DNA of 46,739 nt from Prochlorothrix hollandica PCC 9006 = CALU 1027 (GCF_000332315.1 NZ_KB235933.1:1123162-1169900), one strand, 5' to 3'; counted from the first letter of the stretch, positions 17,285 through 27,677 are shown. A program made the numbers and translations. Notes: generated from the letters alone by a model not told the origin.

Positions 17285-17675
17285 CGGGGGAACGACTCGC
17301 GCCTCCCTGGGAAACCAGATCAGCCATCCACCGCTGGGTGCCAAAAATCCCTGCCACTAAACCGACAATTTCAAAGTCTGCATCCAAGCGATCCCAGTGA
17401 ATGCTACGACCCCCATCATCGAGCCAGATGTCACTGAGATCCGCAGTGCTAGCATTGTCTAGACCTTGAAGCAAGTGGGGGGTAATGCTGAGGAATGCCC
17501 CATTTTTCAGGGCAATCACCACTAGGTTAGTGGCGGGGTCGAAGTAGGCCGCTTTTGCGCGGGGTTCCACGGCATCAGCCGCCTGGGTTGCAGCTTTTGC
17601 GGTTTCGAGTTGGGCATTCAGTTGAGCATCAAGGTCTGCTGCGTTGCTGGGATCGAGCCAATTAGGGAAAGCCAT
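17238..17675 (-). CDS. DUF2442-domain protein
   Basis: The 145-residue protein has the cyanobacterial DUF2442 pattern. A-Y-F-D-P-A-T-N-L-V-V-I-A-L-K-N-G is followed by I-T-P-H-L-L-Q-G-L, then I-H-W-D-R-L-D-A-D-F and G-I-F-G-T-Q-R-W-M-A at the end. The N-terminal 40 residues are Ala/Gln-rich and probably helical. Some DUF2442 proteins pair with DUF4160 in toxin-antitoxin-like modules, but no partner is visible here. The last 47 bases overlap the exonuclease gene tail to tail, so their transcripts can form antisense pairs. Function unknown. Confidence 0.75.
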   Translation of the reverse strand: MAFPNWLDPSNAADLDAQLNAQLETAKAATQAADAVEPRAKAAYFDPATNLVVIALKNGAFLSITPHLLQGLDNASTADLSDIWLDDGGRSIHWDRLDADFEIVGLVAGIFGTQRWMADLVSQGGASRSPVTPESPPATPASLGH

Positions 17676-17842
17676 GGATTCGGTGCGACTCCTTCAATCA
17701 CAGTATGGGGGACTTGACTTTAACTGGGGCGGAGTCTTCACGGTTGGGGAAGCGATCCGCCTGATATTTTATAGTATGCTTATACTCACGATCGACTTCC
17801 ATCAATGCTACAGCTTCTCTGTGTACCCAGGTTTACCCACCC

Positions 17843-20800
17843 ATGTTTAGTGCTACAACCCGCGCCCTTTTTCACCTGAAAACGCTCCAAGATGCGATGA
17901 AAAACTTTACGTTTCCCTTGGACTTTGAGGAGCGGCATCACATTGTTTTGCCATGGGTTAAACATCTCCAAAACGGTACCCTAGATCAGATGAAGGAAGT
18001 CTCGTTGCATGGGGATTTTCTTCGGGATATTTTTCAGGATGTGTTGGGGTATCGATCGCTGATCCAAGGATCGGGGGAGACTTGGGAAATCCATGCAGAG
18101 CAAACTATGGCCGATGGGGGTGGGTCAGCAGATGCGGCGATCGGTTTTTTTGCAGCCAGCACCGGTTCCCGTGGCAACGTGAAGCTAGGGGGGCGGGTTA
18201 TCGCGCCCATTGAACTGAAAGGGGCGAAAAATGACCTCGATCGGCCATCGCCGGGGCGTAAGGAGTCAGCGGTGGATCAGGGTTGGCGCTATGCTAACTA
18301 TACCCCCCATTGTCAATGGGTCATTGTTTCCAATTATCGAGAAATTCGACTCTACCAAACCAGTAAAACCCCTGCCTATTACGAGTCTTTTTTACTAGAA
18401 GATTTACAGAATCTTGAAAACTTCAAACGGTTCTATTTTATCCTCTGTCGTCAGAATTTTTTAGGCAAATCTCCCGAATTAACGGATGCGTCCCGCATCG
18501 ATCGCCTGCTGCTGGATTCCGATCAGAGAGAGGAAGCCATTACCAAGGAACTTTATGAACAGTATAAAGCTGTACGTTTGAGTTTAACCCAGCATTTTCG
18601 CCGTACAACCCCGAAGTCCCTCAGAAATCGAAATTATGTCCTGATTGAAAAGGCTCAAAAACTGCTCGATCGCATTTTGTTTATTGCCTTTTGTGAAGAC
18701 TGTGGGCTACTCCCTCCTAAAACCCTCACCAAAGCCTATGAATTTCAAGATATCTATGGCAATTCTAGCCCTTGGGATCGTTATAAACAAGTCTTTCGTT
18801 GGGTGAATGCGGGCAATGAAAATCCTGCTATTCCTGGCTATAACGGTGGTTTATTTAAGCCTGATCCGTTATTAGATGAAACTTTTGAGGTTAATGATCT
18901 CCTATGCAGTCAACTTAACCAATTGACCCGCTTTGATTTTGCCACGGAGGTATCCGTTAATATTCTAGGCCGCATTTTTGAGCAATCCATTACGGATTTG
19001 GAAGAGTTAAAGGCGGAGGCGGAGGGGCAGATTTTTGACCAAAAGCAGGGTAAACGGAAGCGCCAAGGCGTGTATTATACCCCTGCTTTTATCACGGAAT
19101 ATATTGTGGGGCTGGGGTTGGGGGGATATTTGCGGGAACAGGAGCAACGGTTGGCTTTAGAGTTAGGACTAGGGGATCTGGGGGATCTGCCCCTGGAGAC
19201 CCAACGGGAGCGCGAAATCCAATTTTGGCAAGCCTATCATGGGGTGTTGGAACAAATGCGAGTCTTGGATCCTGCTTGTGGGTCGGGGGCTTTTTTAATT
19301 GCGGCCTTTGATTATTTAAGTCGGGAATATGGGCGAGTCGATCGTTCCCTCAAGGCGTTAACTGAGTCAACGTCTAATGCTGAGACTATTCCCGCTAAAC
19401 CTGCGGTGCCTATGGTGACCCAGGGCAGTTTATTAAATGGCAATTTAGAACCTCAAGTTTCTCTAGCCGATCCGGCTATTCCTTCGGAATCTACTAAACC
19501 GGAAGTTGCAGCGTTGATTCTGAGCCAAAATCTTTATGGGGTGGATTTATCGCCGGAGTCAGTGGAAATTACTAAGTTATCGTTGTGGTTAAAGACAGCA
19601 AAACCGGGGCAGGTGTTGCTGGATTTGGATGACAATATTAAGGTGGGTAATTCGATCGTGGCGAATGCCAGGGTCGATAAGGCAGCGTTTAAGTGGCAGC
19701 GGCAGTTTCCCCAGGTGTTTGCAGCGGGGGGGTTTGATGTGGTGTTGGGCAATCCGCCCTATGTGCGCCAGGAGTTGTTGTCGCCGTTGAAGCCTTATCT
19801 TCAGGCGAATTATCAAACCTATGATGGGGTTGCGGATCTCTATGTGTATTTCTATGAGAAGGGGCTGGAGGTGCTGAAGCCTGGTGGGGTTTTGTCTTAT
19901 ATTGTGACGAATAAGTGGTTTAAGGCGGGCTATGGGGAACCGTTACGGCGGTTTTTTGCAGAAAATACGGTGGTGGAGCAAATTTTGGATTTTGGCCATG
20001 CGCCAATTTTTGAGGATGCCGATGTGTTCCCCTGTATTATTTCGGCCCGCAAACCCACACAAAAGCGGCAGGTTCCGGCGGTGCAACGAGGCCCGGAGTT
20101 ACTGGTGCGGGTGTGTCCGATACCCCGTGAGCAGTTGCCCGGTTTGAATCTGTCTCAGTATGTACAAGAGCAGGGCTATGATGTGCCGTGGGACGGGTTT
20201 ACGGCCAATACCTGGAGTTTGGAACCCCCAGCCGTTAATGGGTTAATGCAAAAGATTCAAGAACGAGGAATTCCCCTCAAAGATTTTGCAGGAGTGAAGC
20301 CCTACTATGGGATTAAAACAGGACTAAATGAGGCTTTTTTAATTGATGAAGCAACACGGAACCACTTAGTTCAAGCTGATTCCCACTCTGCTGAGGTTAT
20401 TAAGCCCTATTTACGCGGTCAAGATATCAATCGATGGATTCCTAATTGGAATAACTTATGGATTATTTTATTAAAATCTAGCTTAAATACTAAATGGCCC
20501 TGGAGTAACCATAATGACGTGGATCAAGCGGAAATTATATTTTCCGAATATTTTCCATCACTTTACAAGTATCTTCACCCATTCAAGAATGCACTACAGA
20601 AACGACAAGATAAGTGTTGCTACTGGTGGGAGCTACGTCCTTGTGCTTTTTATGATGCTTTTACGAATCCTAAAATCTTTTTCCAGCAAATTCAGTTTCA
20701 TCCATACTTTGCTTTATCACAACAAGAAATCTTCTCTAACAATAAAGTTTCTTTACTGCCTACTGACAGTCTATATCTGATATCAGTTTTAAATTCACCT

Positions 20801-21319
20801 CTCATTTGGTGGTACAGTTGGCGACATTTACCACACATGAAAGATGATGCTTTAGCACTAGTTGGCTATCATATGGAAACTCTACCAATTGCTAATGTAT
20901 TACAGAATATGACAGCACAGGTTGAAGAGAAGGCATTCATTATTATTGAAATTACTAAATCTAATCAACAGGCTCACCATGAAGTAATAGACTGGTTAAA
21001 GGTAGATCATAAAATCACAAAATTGGGTCAGAAACTCGAAAATTTTGCCAGCTTAGACTGCGATCGATTCTTAGAGGAAGTGCGGCAGCGTCAGCCTAAA
21101 GGAGCTAGCTTTGGTCCCAAAGTCGTCAAACAACTGCGGGAGGTTTATAACGACTATGCTCCCGGCATTCAAAGCCGTCAAAATCAAGCCCTCATTTTGG
21201 AAAATCAACTATCCGATCTCGTCAACCAAGCCTACGGACTCACCCTCGAAGACATCGACCTCCTCTGGAAAACTGCCCCACCCCGAATGCCCATCCCCCG
21301 CCCCCATGCCCAACCCTAA
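17843..21319 (+). CDS. Type IIG restriction-modification enzyme (fused endonuclease-methyltransferase)
   Basis: A single 1158-residue chain combining restriction and N6-adenine methylation. The N-terminal part has a PD-(D/E)xK-type site, with S-A-D-A-A-I-G-F-F and I-E-L-K at 123-126. A helical linker leads to the methyltransferase: motif I D-P-A-C-G-S-G at 476-482 and motif IV N-P-P-Y at 637-640. The C-terminal third is the target recognition domain. Bases ~20260-21060, coding this domain, are clearly more AT-rich than the rest, which suggests exchange of specificity. The frame is intact. It needs no partner gene. ATG 17843 is kept, though M-K-N-F at residue 19 is an alternative. Confidence 0.88.
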   Translation: MFSATTRALFHLKTLQDAMKNFTFPLDFEERHHIVLPWVKHLQNGTLDQMKEVSLHGDFLRDIFQDVLGYRSLIQGSGETWEIHAEQTMADGGGSADAAIGFFAASTGSRGNVKLGGRVIAPIELKGAKNDLDRPSPGRKESAVDQGWRYANYTPHCQWVIVSNYREIRLYQTSKTPAYYESFLLEDLQNLENFKRFYFILCRQNFLGKSPELTDASRIDRLLLDSDQREEAITKELYEQYKAVRLSLTQHFRRTTPKSLRNRNYVLIEKAQKLLDRILFIAFCEDCGLLPPKTLTKAYEFQDIYGNSSPWDRYKQVFRWVNAGNENPAIPGYNGGLFKPDPLLDETFEVNDLLCSQLNQLTRFDFATEVSVNILGRIFEQSITDLEELKAEAEGQIFDQKQGKRKRQGVYYTPAFITEYIVGLGLGGYLREQEQRLALELGLGDLGDLPLETQREREIQFWQAYHGVLEQMRVLDPACGSGAFLIAAFDYLSREYGRVDRSLKALTESTSNAETIPAKPAVPMVTQGSLLNGNLEPQVSLADPAIPSESTKPEVAALILSQNLYGVDLSPESVEITKLSLWLKTAKPGQVLLDLDDNIKVGNSIVANARVDKAAFKWQRQFPQVFAAGGFDVVLGNPPYVRQELLSPLKPYLQANYQTYDGVADLYVYFYEKGLEVLKPGGVLSYIVTNKWFKAGYGEPLRRFFAENTVVEQILDFGHAPIFEDADVFPCIISARKPTQKRQVPAVQRGPELLVRVCPIPREQLPGLNLSQYVQEQGYDVPWDGFTANTWSLEPPAVNGLMQKIQERGIPLKDFAGVKPYYGIKTGLNEAFLIDEATRNHLVQADSHSAEVIKPYLRGQDINRWIPNWNNLWIILLKSSLNTKWPWSNHNDVDQAEIIFSEYFPSLYKYLHPFKNALQKRQDKCCYWWELRPCAFYDAFTNPKIFFQQIQFHPYFALSQQEIFSNNKVSLLPTDSLYLISVLNSPLIWWYSWRHLPHMKDDALALVGYHMETLPIANVLQNMTAQVEEKAFIIIEITKSNQQAHHEVIDWLKVDHKITKLGQKLENFASLDCDRFLEEVRQRQPKGASFGPKVVKQLREVYNDYAPGIQSRQNQALILENQLSDLVNQAYGLTLEDIDLLWKTAPPRMPIPRPHAQP

Positions 21320-21379
21320 CGCCCAACCCTAACGCCTCCCCATTACCCCTACGATCGCCGATCGGTCATGCCCCAAGCT

Positions 21380-21549
21380 GTAGGTTGGGTTGAGTCTGCA
21401 ACCCTTCAAGGTTCACGGGTACAACCTCACAGAGCGAAACCCAACAGGCCACGTTGTCGGTTCCGGGTTGGGTTTCGTTCCGCTACTCAACCTACAATTT
21501 GCCCAAGGCATTGGACACTAGGGATTGGACACTAGGGATTGGACACTAA
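21380..21549. repeat. Palindromic repeat (GTAGGTTGGGT family) plus a 14-bp tandem repeat
   Basis: An inverted repeat with ends TAGGTTGGGTTGAG and CTCAACCTAC encloses GAAACCCAACA and GTTGGGTTTCG. It is related to copies at 43935-44051 and 44070-44142. Next to it GGACACTAGGGATT occurs two and a half times (21512-21549), overlapping the 3' end of ppx. This fills the convergent gap between the Type IIG gene and ppx and may serve as terminator. Confidence 0.65.
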
Positions 21550-23219
21550 GAAACGGGAGGGTTCGGCGATCGGCTGGGGGTTTGGAGGCAGGGCAAAATC
21601 TTGACCCCATAGGTGCGCTCAAACTCCTCCTTCTTTTCCCCTAGGCTCCATAGTTCCAGATCGCAACTATTGCCCGGATCCGTCGGTTCCAAATGCAGGG
21701 CGAGGCGACGATCGGAGCCATCATACACACAGGTCACCTGGGCGATCGCGCCGATTTGTTGGCGATCGAGGGCCACCGCCAACCGCAGCAGGGGACTCAG
21801 TTGATCCACCATGCGGCGATGGCGTTTGCCCGCCAAATTGCGGTAATTCTCATGTTTTTTCTTAGGGCCACTTTTGCGGTGGTAGCGGGCCAAATTGGCG
21901 ATCACCTCCAGCTCCGTTTCCGTATAGCCCAGCAGCCCCCCATGGCGCACTAAATAATAGGAATGCTTATGGTGGGCGGAATGGGTCACATAATGGCCCG
22001 CATTGTGCAAAATCGCCGCCGCCCACAGCAGTTCCCGTTCCACCGCTCCCCACTCGTGCAATTGCCCCTGCAACTGATCAAACAAACTGAGGGCAAAGGC
22101 CGCCACCCGTTCCCCATAGGGCAAATTGACATGGAACTTAGTGGCCGCCCGCAACACACTGCGGTAGCGGATAGAACTCTGGAACCGCAGGCGATCCTCA
22201 ATCAGCCCATGGGTCAGCATCCAATCTACGATCACCCCTTCCCGCAGGGCACGTTCGCAAATGGTGATGCTATCAGTGCCCAGGAGGGTCATGGCTTCCA
22301 GCAGAATCAGGGCACCGGCCACGATGATTTCCGCCCGTCGATCGGACATTTCCGGCATTTCCAGCCGTTCTCCATAGGTCATGCGCCGCAATTGTTGCAC
22401 CATGGCCTGGAGATCCGATCGACTGAAGGCGTAGCCATGGAGGGGATCGGGAATGGTTCCCAGGTGCTGGTGGGCGTGGATCATGGCCAGAATTTCAATG
22501 GTGCCCGAAGTCCCCACCAGTTTAGGCACCTCTTCCGGCTGCAACCGGTTGCGCAACTCCTCCACGGGCCGCTCCAACATGCCCCGCAAAAAGGCCCGCA
22601 GATACTGAAACTCCCCGTCACTGATGGGATCCGTGGTCACAAACTCGGTGGTCAGGCGCACAGCCCCCACCTTGGTGCTGCTGAGGCTGCGGGGTTCCTG
22701 GCCAGAACCCAAAATCAACTCCGTGGATCCCCCGCCAATGTCAATAATGATGTGGGGCTGCTGGTGCAGTTCCATCCCCGACAGCACCCCCAGATAAATG
22801 CGCCGCGCCTCCTCTGCCCCGGCGATCAGGTCAATGCTTAAGCCCAGTTCCTGTTTAACGGTGCGGATAAAGTCCAGGCCATTGGGGGCTTCCCGCACGG
22901 CACTGGTGGCCACCGCCACGATCTCCTCCACCTTGAGGGATTGGGCGCGGGCTTGGCAGCGTTGGAGGGCGCTGAGGGCACGATCCATGGCAGCAGCGGT
23001 GAGATCCCCGGTGTCAGGACAGCGCTCCCCCAGGCGCACCGTATCCTTTTCCTTGGCAATGATATAGAAGGCGGGGAGGGTGGGGTCAATGCGCACCACG
23101 ACCATGTGGATCGAATTGGTGCCCACGTCAATGGCGGCGACGATGCGATCGCCCTGGGCAGGATCCAGAGAGCGATGGGGGATCGGGTTGGCGGTGGGCA
23201 GGGGAGCGATATCGGTCAT
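21546..23219 (-). CDS. ppx: Exopolyphosphatase / Ppx-GppA phosphatase
   Basis: A 557-residue protein of the Ppx/GppA family. The ASKHA ATPase-like core has phosphate-1 motif A-I-D-V-G-T-N-S-I at 29-37 and phosphate-2 motif I-I-D-I-G-G-G-S-T-E-L near 157. G-T-S-G-T-I-E appears near 240. The C-terminal half is an HD-like helical domain with A-A-I-L-H-N-A-G-H-Y. It removes orthophosphate from polyphosphate ends, and some members also hydrolyse pppGpp. The length matches cyanobacterial Ppx. It is transcribed away from the Tat-type binding protein gene's 3' end. Confidence 0.9.
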   Translation of the reverse strand: MTDIAPLPTANPIPHRSLDPAQGDRIVAAIDVGTNSIHMVVVRIDPTLPAFYIIAKEKDTVRLGERCPDTGDLTAAAMDRALSALQRCQARAQSLKVEEIVAVATSAVREAPNGLDFIRTVKQELGLSIDLIAGAEEARRIYLGVLSGMELHQQPHIIIDIGGGSTELILGSGQEPRSLSSTKVGAVRLTTEFVTTDPISDGEFQYLRAFLRGMLERPVEELRNRLQPEEVPKLVGTSGTIEILAMIHAHQHLGTIPDPLHGYAFSRSDLQAMVQQLRRMTYGERLEMPEMSDRRAEIIVAGALILLEAMTLLGTDSITICERALREGVIVDWMLTHGLIEDRLRFQSSIRYRSVLRAATKFHVNLPYGERVAAFALSLFDQLQGQLHEWGAVERELLWAAAILHNAGHYVTHSAHHKHSYYLVRHGGLLGYTETELEVIANLARYHRKSGPKKKHENYRNLAGKRHRRMVDQLSPLLRLAVALDRQQIGAIAQVTCVYDGSDRRLALHLEPTDPGNSCDLELWSLGEKKEEFERTYGVKILPCLQTPSRSPNPPVS

Positions 23220-23323
23220 GGCCGGGGTAGCATAAACGACGAAACGTAGAGAATACGTTCATTAGCTTACACTGCTGTTAGCGCCCAATTCCGGAAACCT
23301 GACCATACTCAGCGGCAACTCCC

Positions 23324-24496
23324 TTACCGAGAACGGCGCATGGTGTCCCACAGGGTCTGATAGTGGGCCAAGGCGGCGGCGGGCAGGGGGTTGATGAATT
23401 CACTGCGATCGATCACCCCTGGATCCGGCAGTAAGACAGGGGATCGGGGGGGCCGATCGCCCGCCACCTGCATCAGGGCCAGGGGGGAGGTGCCTTGGCC
23501 CAACTGGGCAAATTTGGGAGCAATGGACTGATCCCAGCAAAAATTAATCCAATGATTCACTGCCCCCAGATCCCCCGCCGCCCCACGGGGCCGCACCCAG
23601 AGATCCGCCCACAGGGCCGTGCCAGAGGGGGGCACCACTAAACGAATGTTGCGATCGTACACCAGCAGGGGCAACAGATCCGTAGACCAGCCCACGGCCA
23701 CCGCCACATCCCCCAACAGCAAAGGCTGGAGGTAGTGGTCGGAACTGTAGAGTTTGACTTGGCGTTGGAGGCGGGCCAAGGTTTGGGGCAGATCGGGGAT
23801 GGCGGCGGGGTTGGGTTCGTTGTAGGAGTAGCCCAGGGATTTGAGGGCTAGCCCCACCACTTCCCTGGGGTTATCGGGCAGGGCCAAGGATCCCTGAACC
23901 TCCTCCCGCCAAAGGTCGATCCAGTCTTGGGGTTCCCAGCCCCAGCCTTGGCACTGGTCTTGGCGATAGGCGATGAGGGTGCTGCCCCAGCGGTAGGGCG
24001 CAGCCCAGATCTGGCCCTGGGCACCGCTGGGGTCGTTGGCAATGGGAAAGCCCCGATCGTCCCGCTGCACCAGCGATCGCCAGGGTTCCGGCATCTGGCT
24101 CCACTGGTGCCACTGCTGGGGATCGGGGAAGGGCTGAATCAGATTTTGGGCAATGGCGGCGGCTAACCAGGCATCCCCCAGGCTGAGGAGGTCGGCTCCG
24201 GTGTCGGGGCGATGGAAGGGCCAGAGTTGGCCTAAGCCCTGGGGGGGGGTGCCGTCTTGGCCGCTGTGCCAGCGTTGCAGCAGGCGGAACAACTGAGCGG
24301 GTTGGTCGGCGGGGGTGAGGCGCAGGGGTCCGGCGGTGGGGTGGGTTTTGTGGAAGGCTCCGACGAGTTGGGGGGGGAGGGAGCCTTGAAGAATGCGGAT
24401 GTCGAGTCCAGGGGGGGGGCTGCCGCAGGCACTGAGGGCTGTGGTGAGGCTGAGGGCGGTGCTACCCACCAGGAAGGATCGACGGTTGAGTTTCAT
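23324..24496 (-). CDS. Periplasmic solute-binding protein, polyamine-type (PotD/PotF-like), Tat lipoprotein
   Basis: A 390-residue binding protein. The N-terminus N-R-R-S-F-L-V-G is a twin-arginine signal and S-A-C-G (Cys at ~24) a lipobox, so it is exported folded and probably lipidated. The body has W-A-A-P-Y-R-W-G-S-T-L-I-A-Y and L-L-L-G-D-V-A-V-A-V-G-W-S, as in spermidine/putrescine binding proteins. It lacks much of the usual N-terminal acidic pocket pattern, so another ligand is possible. No transporter genes adjoin. It is 104 bp from ppx on the same strand. Confidence 0.75.
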   Translation of the reverse strand: MKLNRRSFLVGSTALSLTTALSACGSPPPGLDIRILQGSLPPQLVGAFHKTHPTAGPLRLTPADQPAQLFRLLQRWHSGQDGTPPQGLGQLWPFHRPDTGADLLSLGDAWLAAAIAQNLIQPFPDPQQWHQWSQMPEPWRSLVQRDDRGFPIANDPSGAQGQIWAAPYRWGSTLIAYRQDQCQGWGWEPQDWIDLWREEVQGSLALPDNPREVVGLALKSLGYSYNEPNPAAIPDLPQTLARLQRQVKLYSSDHYLQPLLLGDVAVAVGWSTDLLPLLVYDRNIRLVVPPSGTALWADLWVRPRGAAGDLGAVNHWINFCWDQSIAPKFAQLGQGTSPLALMQVAGDRPPRSPVLLPDPGVIDRSEFINPLPAAALAHYQTLWDTMRRSR

Positions 24497-24670
24497 GATC
24501 GACGGTTGGGGTCCAGGGGTTGGGGGCTAGGGGCTTTAGCAATACAGAACAATGGCACAAGGTTTGTCTAAGGCTCCTCTGGTGTTGCGGTTCAAGAATC
24601 CTCGTAGTCTGGCTCCCATTCCTTGTCTCCTTTGTCTTTCTGTAATATACACCCTTCTTTTTATACCCAC

Positions 24671-24817
24671 CTAACGGTATTTAAGCTACAGCAGTCCTAA
24701 ATGGGTCGTGTGGTGTGCCCCCGGAGGGGGCACACCACACCAAGGGTTTCAGCCGTCGCGATCCTTACAACTGATTTGGGATTGCTGTAACGGTATTTAA
24801 GCTAACGGTATTTAAGG
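24671..24817. repeat. 15-bp tandem repeat split by TA-type MITE copy 4
   Basis: CTAACGGTATTTAAG occurs three times. After the first unit's core a 99-bp MITE is inserted at 24689-24787, flanked by TA at 24687-24688 and 24788-24789. Removing it restores three adjacent units. The element lies ~130 bp before hsdR, within the 24497-24914 gap, and may affect expression of the Type I operon. I see no gene in the gap. Confidence 0.8.
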
Positions 24818-24914
24818 GCAATACATAAGCACCCTAAACCATAGGGTTGGGCGTTTGAGAGGCAAATGTGCCAAAACTAAAGCATAGCGATCTTACCCTT
24901 TCCCCAATCTTCCT

Positions 24915-27677
24915 ATGGCTGAACCCAATCAAAATCCAGAGCAACAGGCCCGCGATCGCATTGATGACCGGCTCCGGCAGGCCGGGTGGGAGGTGCAGGG
25001 CAAGACTGAAACCAACATCACTGTAGCGTTAGGGGTCGCCCTTAAGGAATACTCTACCGATGTTGGTCCCGCAGACTATGTGCTGTTTGTCGATCGCAAA
25101 CCCGTAGGCATTATCGAGGCCAAGCGCGAAGATGAAGGTCACCGCCTAACCCTCGTAGAGGAGCAGTCCCAGGGATACGCCACGGCTAAGCTCAAGTACA
25201 TCAATAACGCACCGCTCCCCTTTGTCTATGAAAGCACAGGGGTTCTGACTCGTTTTACCGATCGCCGCGATCCAAAGCCGCGATCGCGCCCAGTCTTTTC
25301 CTTTCACCGCCCCGAAACCCTTCAGGCATGGTTGAGAACCGATCGGCCCCTGAGGACACGGTTACTCGATTTTCCCGCACTGGATACCACCGGTTTGCGG
25401 GAGTGTCAGACACGGGCTATCCAAAACCTAGAGCATTCCTTTCAGGAGAACCGGCCCCGCGCCCTGCTCCAGATGGCGACAGGATCCGGTAAAACTGTTA
25501 CCGCTATTACGTCAGTGTATCGATTGCTCAAGTTTGCCAAGGCGAAAAGGGTGCTGTTCCTGGTGGATACCAAGGGATTGGCAGAGCAGGCCGAGCAAGA
25601 GTTCATGACCTTTACCCCGGTGGACGATAACCGCAAGTTCACGGAACTGTACAACGTGCAGCGGTTGAAGTCGCGCTATATGGCGACCGATAGTCAGGTC
25701 TGTATCTCCACCATTCAGCGACTCTACTCCATCTTGAAGGGGGAAGATCTGGATGAGACAGTAGAGGAAAGAAACCCTAACGAGATGATGCAGCCCAAGG
25801 CTCCGATGCCCGTGGTTTATAACCCCAGCATCCCGATCGAATTCTTCGATTTCATCGTTATTGATGAGTGTCACCGCTCTATCTACAGTCTGTGGAAGCA
25901 GGTGCTGGATTACTTTGATAGCTTCCTGATTGGTCTGACCGCTACTCCCGATCAGCGAACCTTCGCCTTCTTTAATGAAAATGTGGTGAGTGAGTATACC
26001 CATGAAGAGGCGGTAACGGATGGGGTAAACGTGGGCTTTGATGTCTATACGATCGAAACTGAGATTACCCAGAAGGGCAGCCGTCTGGTGGCCAGGGAAT
26101 TTGTCGATAAGCGAGATAAAATGACCCGGAAGCGCCGCTGGGAGCAGCTTGACGAGGATTTGACCTACTCCGGCAAGCAACTGGATCGGGATGTGGTCAA
26201 TCCGAGCCAAATCCGCAATATCATCCGCACTTTCCGGGATAAATTACCGGAGATTTTCCCCCACCGGAAGGAAGTCCCGAAGACCCTGATCTTTGCCAAG
26301 ACTGACAGCCACGCCGATGACATCATTCAAATGGTGCGGGAGGAGTTTGGGGAAGGGAATGCCTTCTGTAAAAAGGTGACTTACCAATCTAAGGAGGATC
26401 CCAAATCGGTATTGGCCCAATTCCGCAACGACTACTACCCCCGGATTGCGGTCACGGTGGACATGATCGCCACGGGAACCGATGTCAAACCGTTGGAGTG
26501 CCTGCTGTTTATGCGGGATGTCAAGTCTCGTAACTACTTTGAGCAAATGAAGGGGCGGGGAACTCGGACCTTAGGGGAGGACGACCTGAAGAAGGTCAGC
26601 CCTTCGGTGATATCTCGCAAAACTCACTTTGTGATTGTCGATGCGGTCGGGGTTACCAAGTCCCTCAAAACCAATAGCCGATCCCTGGAGCGAAAGAAGG
26701 GAGTACCCCTAAAAGACCTGATGATGGGTGTCATGATGGGTGCCCAGGATGAGGATGCGTTTATATCCTTGGCGGGTAGACTGGCCCGCTTAGAGCAGCA
26801 GTTGGAGCCGAGAGAGCGGGAACGGCTAGGGCAGATGACGGGGGGATTGAGTGCCGGACAGATCGCTAAAGCCCTGCTCAATGCCTATGACACGGACACC
26901 ATAGCCGATAAGGCCCGACTCGATGGCGGCTTAGCGAGTACGGCGGAGCCATCCCCAGGGGCGATCGCCAACGCCCAGCAAGATCTGATCCGTGTCGCTG
27001 CCAGTGCCTTTACCGGTGAGGTGATTGACTTTATCGAGAATGTCCGCCGGGTGCATGAACAGATTATTGATACTGTCAATCTCGATCGGGTCACCGCTGT
27101 GGGGTGGGATGCCCAAGCCAGAGACCGGGCGATGCATCTGATCCAGGATTTCACGTCCTTTATGGAGCGCCATAAAGATGAGATCACGGCGCTTAAAATC
27201 TACTACAATCAACCCTATCAACGGCGTGACCTGACGTTTCAGATGATTCGCGAGGTATTAACCATCCTTAAAACCGAAAAACCGACGCTGGCCCCCCTGT
27301 CGGTGTGGCAAGCCTATGAACTGGTGGAAGGCAAGAAGGCCGGTACTCCCATCAGTGAACTGACGGCGTTGGTAGCCTTGATTCGCAAGGTGGTGGGGAT
27401 AGACCAGGAGCTAACCCCCTATGAGGGCACGGTGAACCGCAACTTTCAGCAGTGGGTGTTTCAGAAGCAGGCGGGGGCAGCCCCCAAGTTTACTGAGGCC
27501 CAAATGGAGTGGCTGCGGATGGTGAAGGAACACATGATTAGCTCGTTTCATCTTGAGCGGGATGATCTGGACTATGCCCCTTTTGATGCTCAGGGGGGGC
27601 TGGCCAAGATGTATCAACTCTTTGGGGATATGATGGATGGGCTTATTGATGAGATGAATGAGGCGTTGGCGGCGTGA
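24915..27677 (+). CDS. hsdR: Type I restriction enzyme, HsdR (endonuclease-translocase)
   Basis: A 920-residue motor and nuclease subunit. The N-terminal nuclease site has D-Y-V-L-F and E68-A-K70. The SF2 helicase follows with Walker A A-T-G-S-G-K-T (188-194), D-E-C-H at 317-320, L-T-A-T-P and motif VI Q-M-K-G-R-G-T-R at 544-551. The C-terminal helical domain (EcoEI_R_C type) should dock on the methyltransferase. It can cleave only in complex with HsdM2HsdS. The frame is intact. Its stop overlaps the hsdS start by GTGA, so the two are translationally coupled. Confidence 0.93.
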   Translation: MAEPNQNPEQQARDRIDDRLRQAGWEVQGKTETNITVALGVALKEYSTDVGPADYVLFVDRKPVGIIEAKREDEGHRLTLVEEQSQGYATAKLKYINNAPLPFVYESTGVLTRFTDRRDPKPRSRPVFSFHRPETLQAWLRTDRPLRTRLLDFPALDTTGLRECQTRAIQNLEHSFQENRPRALLQMATGSGKTVTAITSVYRLLKFAKAKRVLFLVDTKGLAEQAEQEFMTFTPVDDNRKFTELYNVQRLKSRYMATDSQVCISTIQRLYSILKGEDLDETVEERNPNEMMQPKAPMPVVYNPSIPIEFFDFIVIDECHRSIYSLWKQVLDYFDSFLIGLTATPDQRTFAFFNENVVSEYTHEEAVTDGVNVGFDVYTIETEITQKGSRLVAREFVDKRDKMTRKRRWEQLDEDLTYSGKQLDRDVVNPSQIRNIIRTFRDKLPEIFPHRKEVPKTLIFAKTDSHADDIIQMVREEFGEGNAFCKKVTYQSKEDPKSVLAQFRNDYYPRIAVTVDMIATGTDVKPLECLLFMRDVKSRNYFEQMKGRGTRTLGEDDLKKVSPSVISRKTHFVIVDAVGVTKSLKTNSRSLERKKGVPLKDLMMGVMMGAQDEDAFISLAGRLARLEQQLEPRERERLGQMTGGLSAGQIAKALLNAYDTDTIADKARLDGGLASTAEPSPGAIANAQQDLIRVAASAFTGEVIDFIENVRRVHEQIIDTVNLDRVTAVGWDAQARDRAMHLIQDFTSFMERHKDEITALKIYYNQPYQRRDLTFQMIREVLTILKTEKPTLAPLSVWQAYELVEGKKAGTPISELTALVALIRKVVGIDQELTPYEGTVNRNFQQWVFQKQAGAAPKFTEAQMEWLRMVKEHMISSFHLERDDLDYAPFDAQGGLAKMYQLFGDMMDGLIDEMNEALAA

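Noticed and set aside
21963-22841. 292-codon plus-strand frame opposite ppx
   Set aside because: Antisense shadow of a conserved protein. It is rich in His/Gln/Pro and matches no family.
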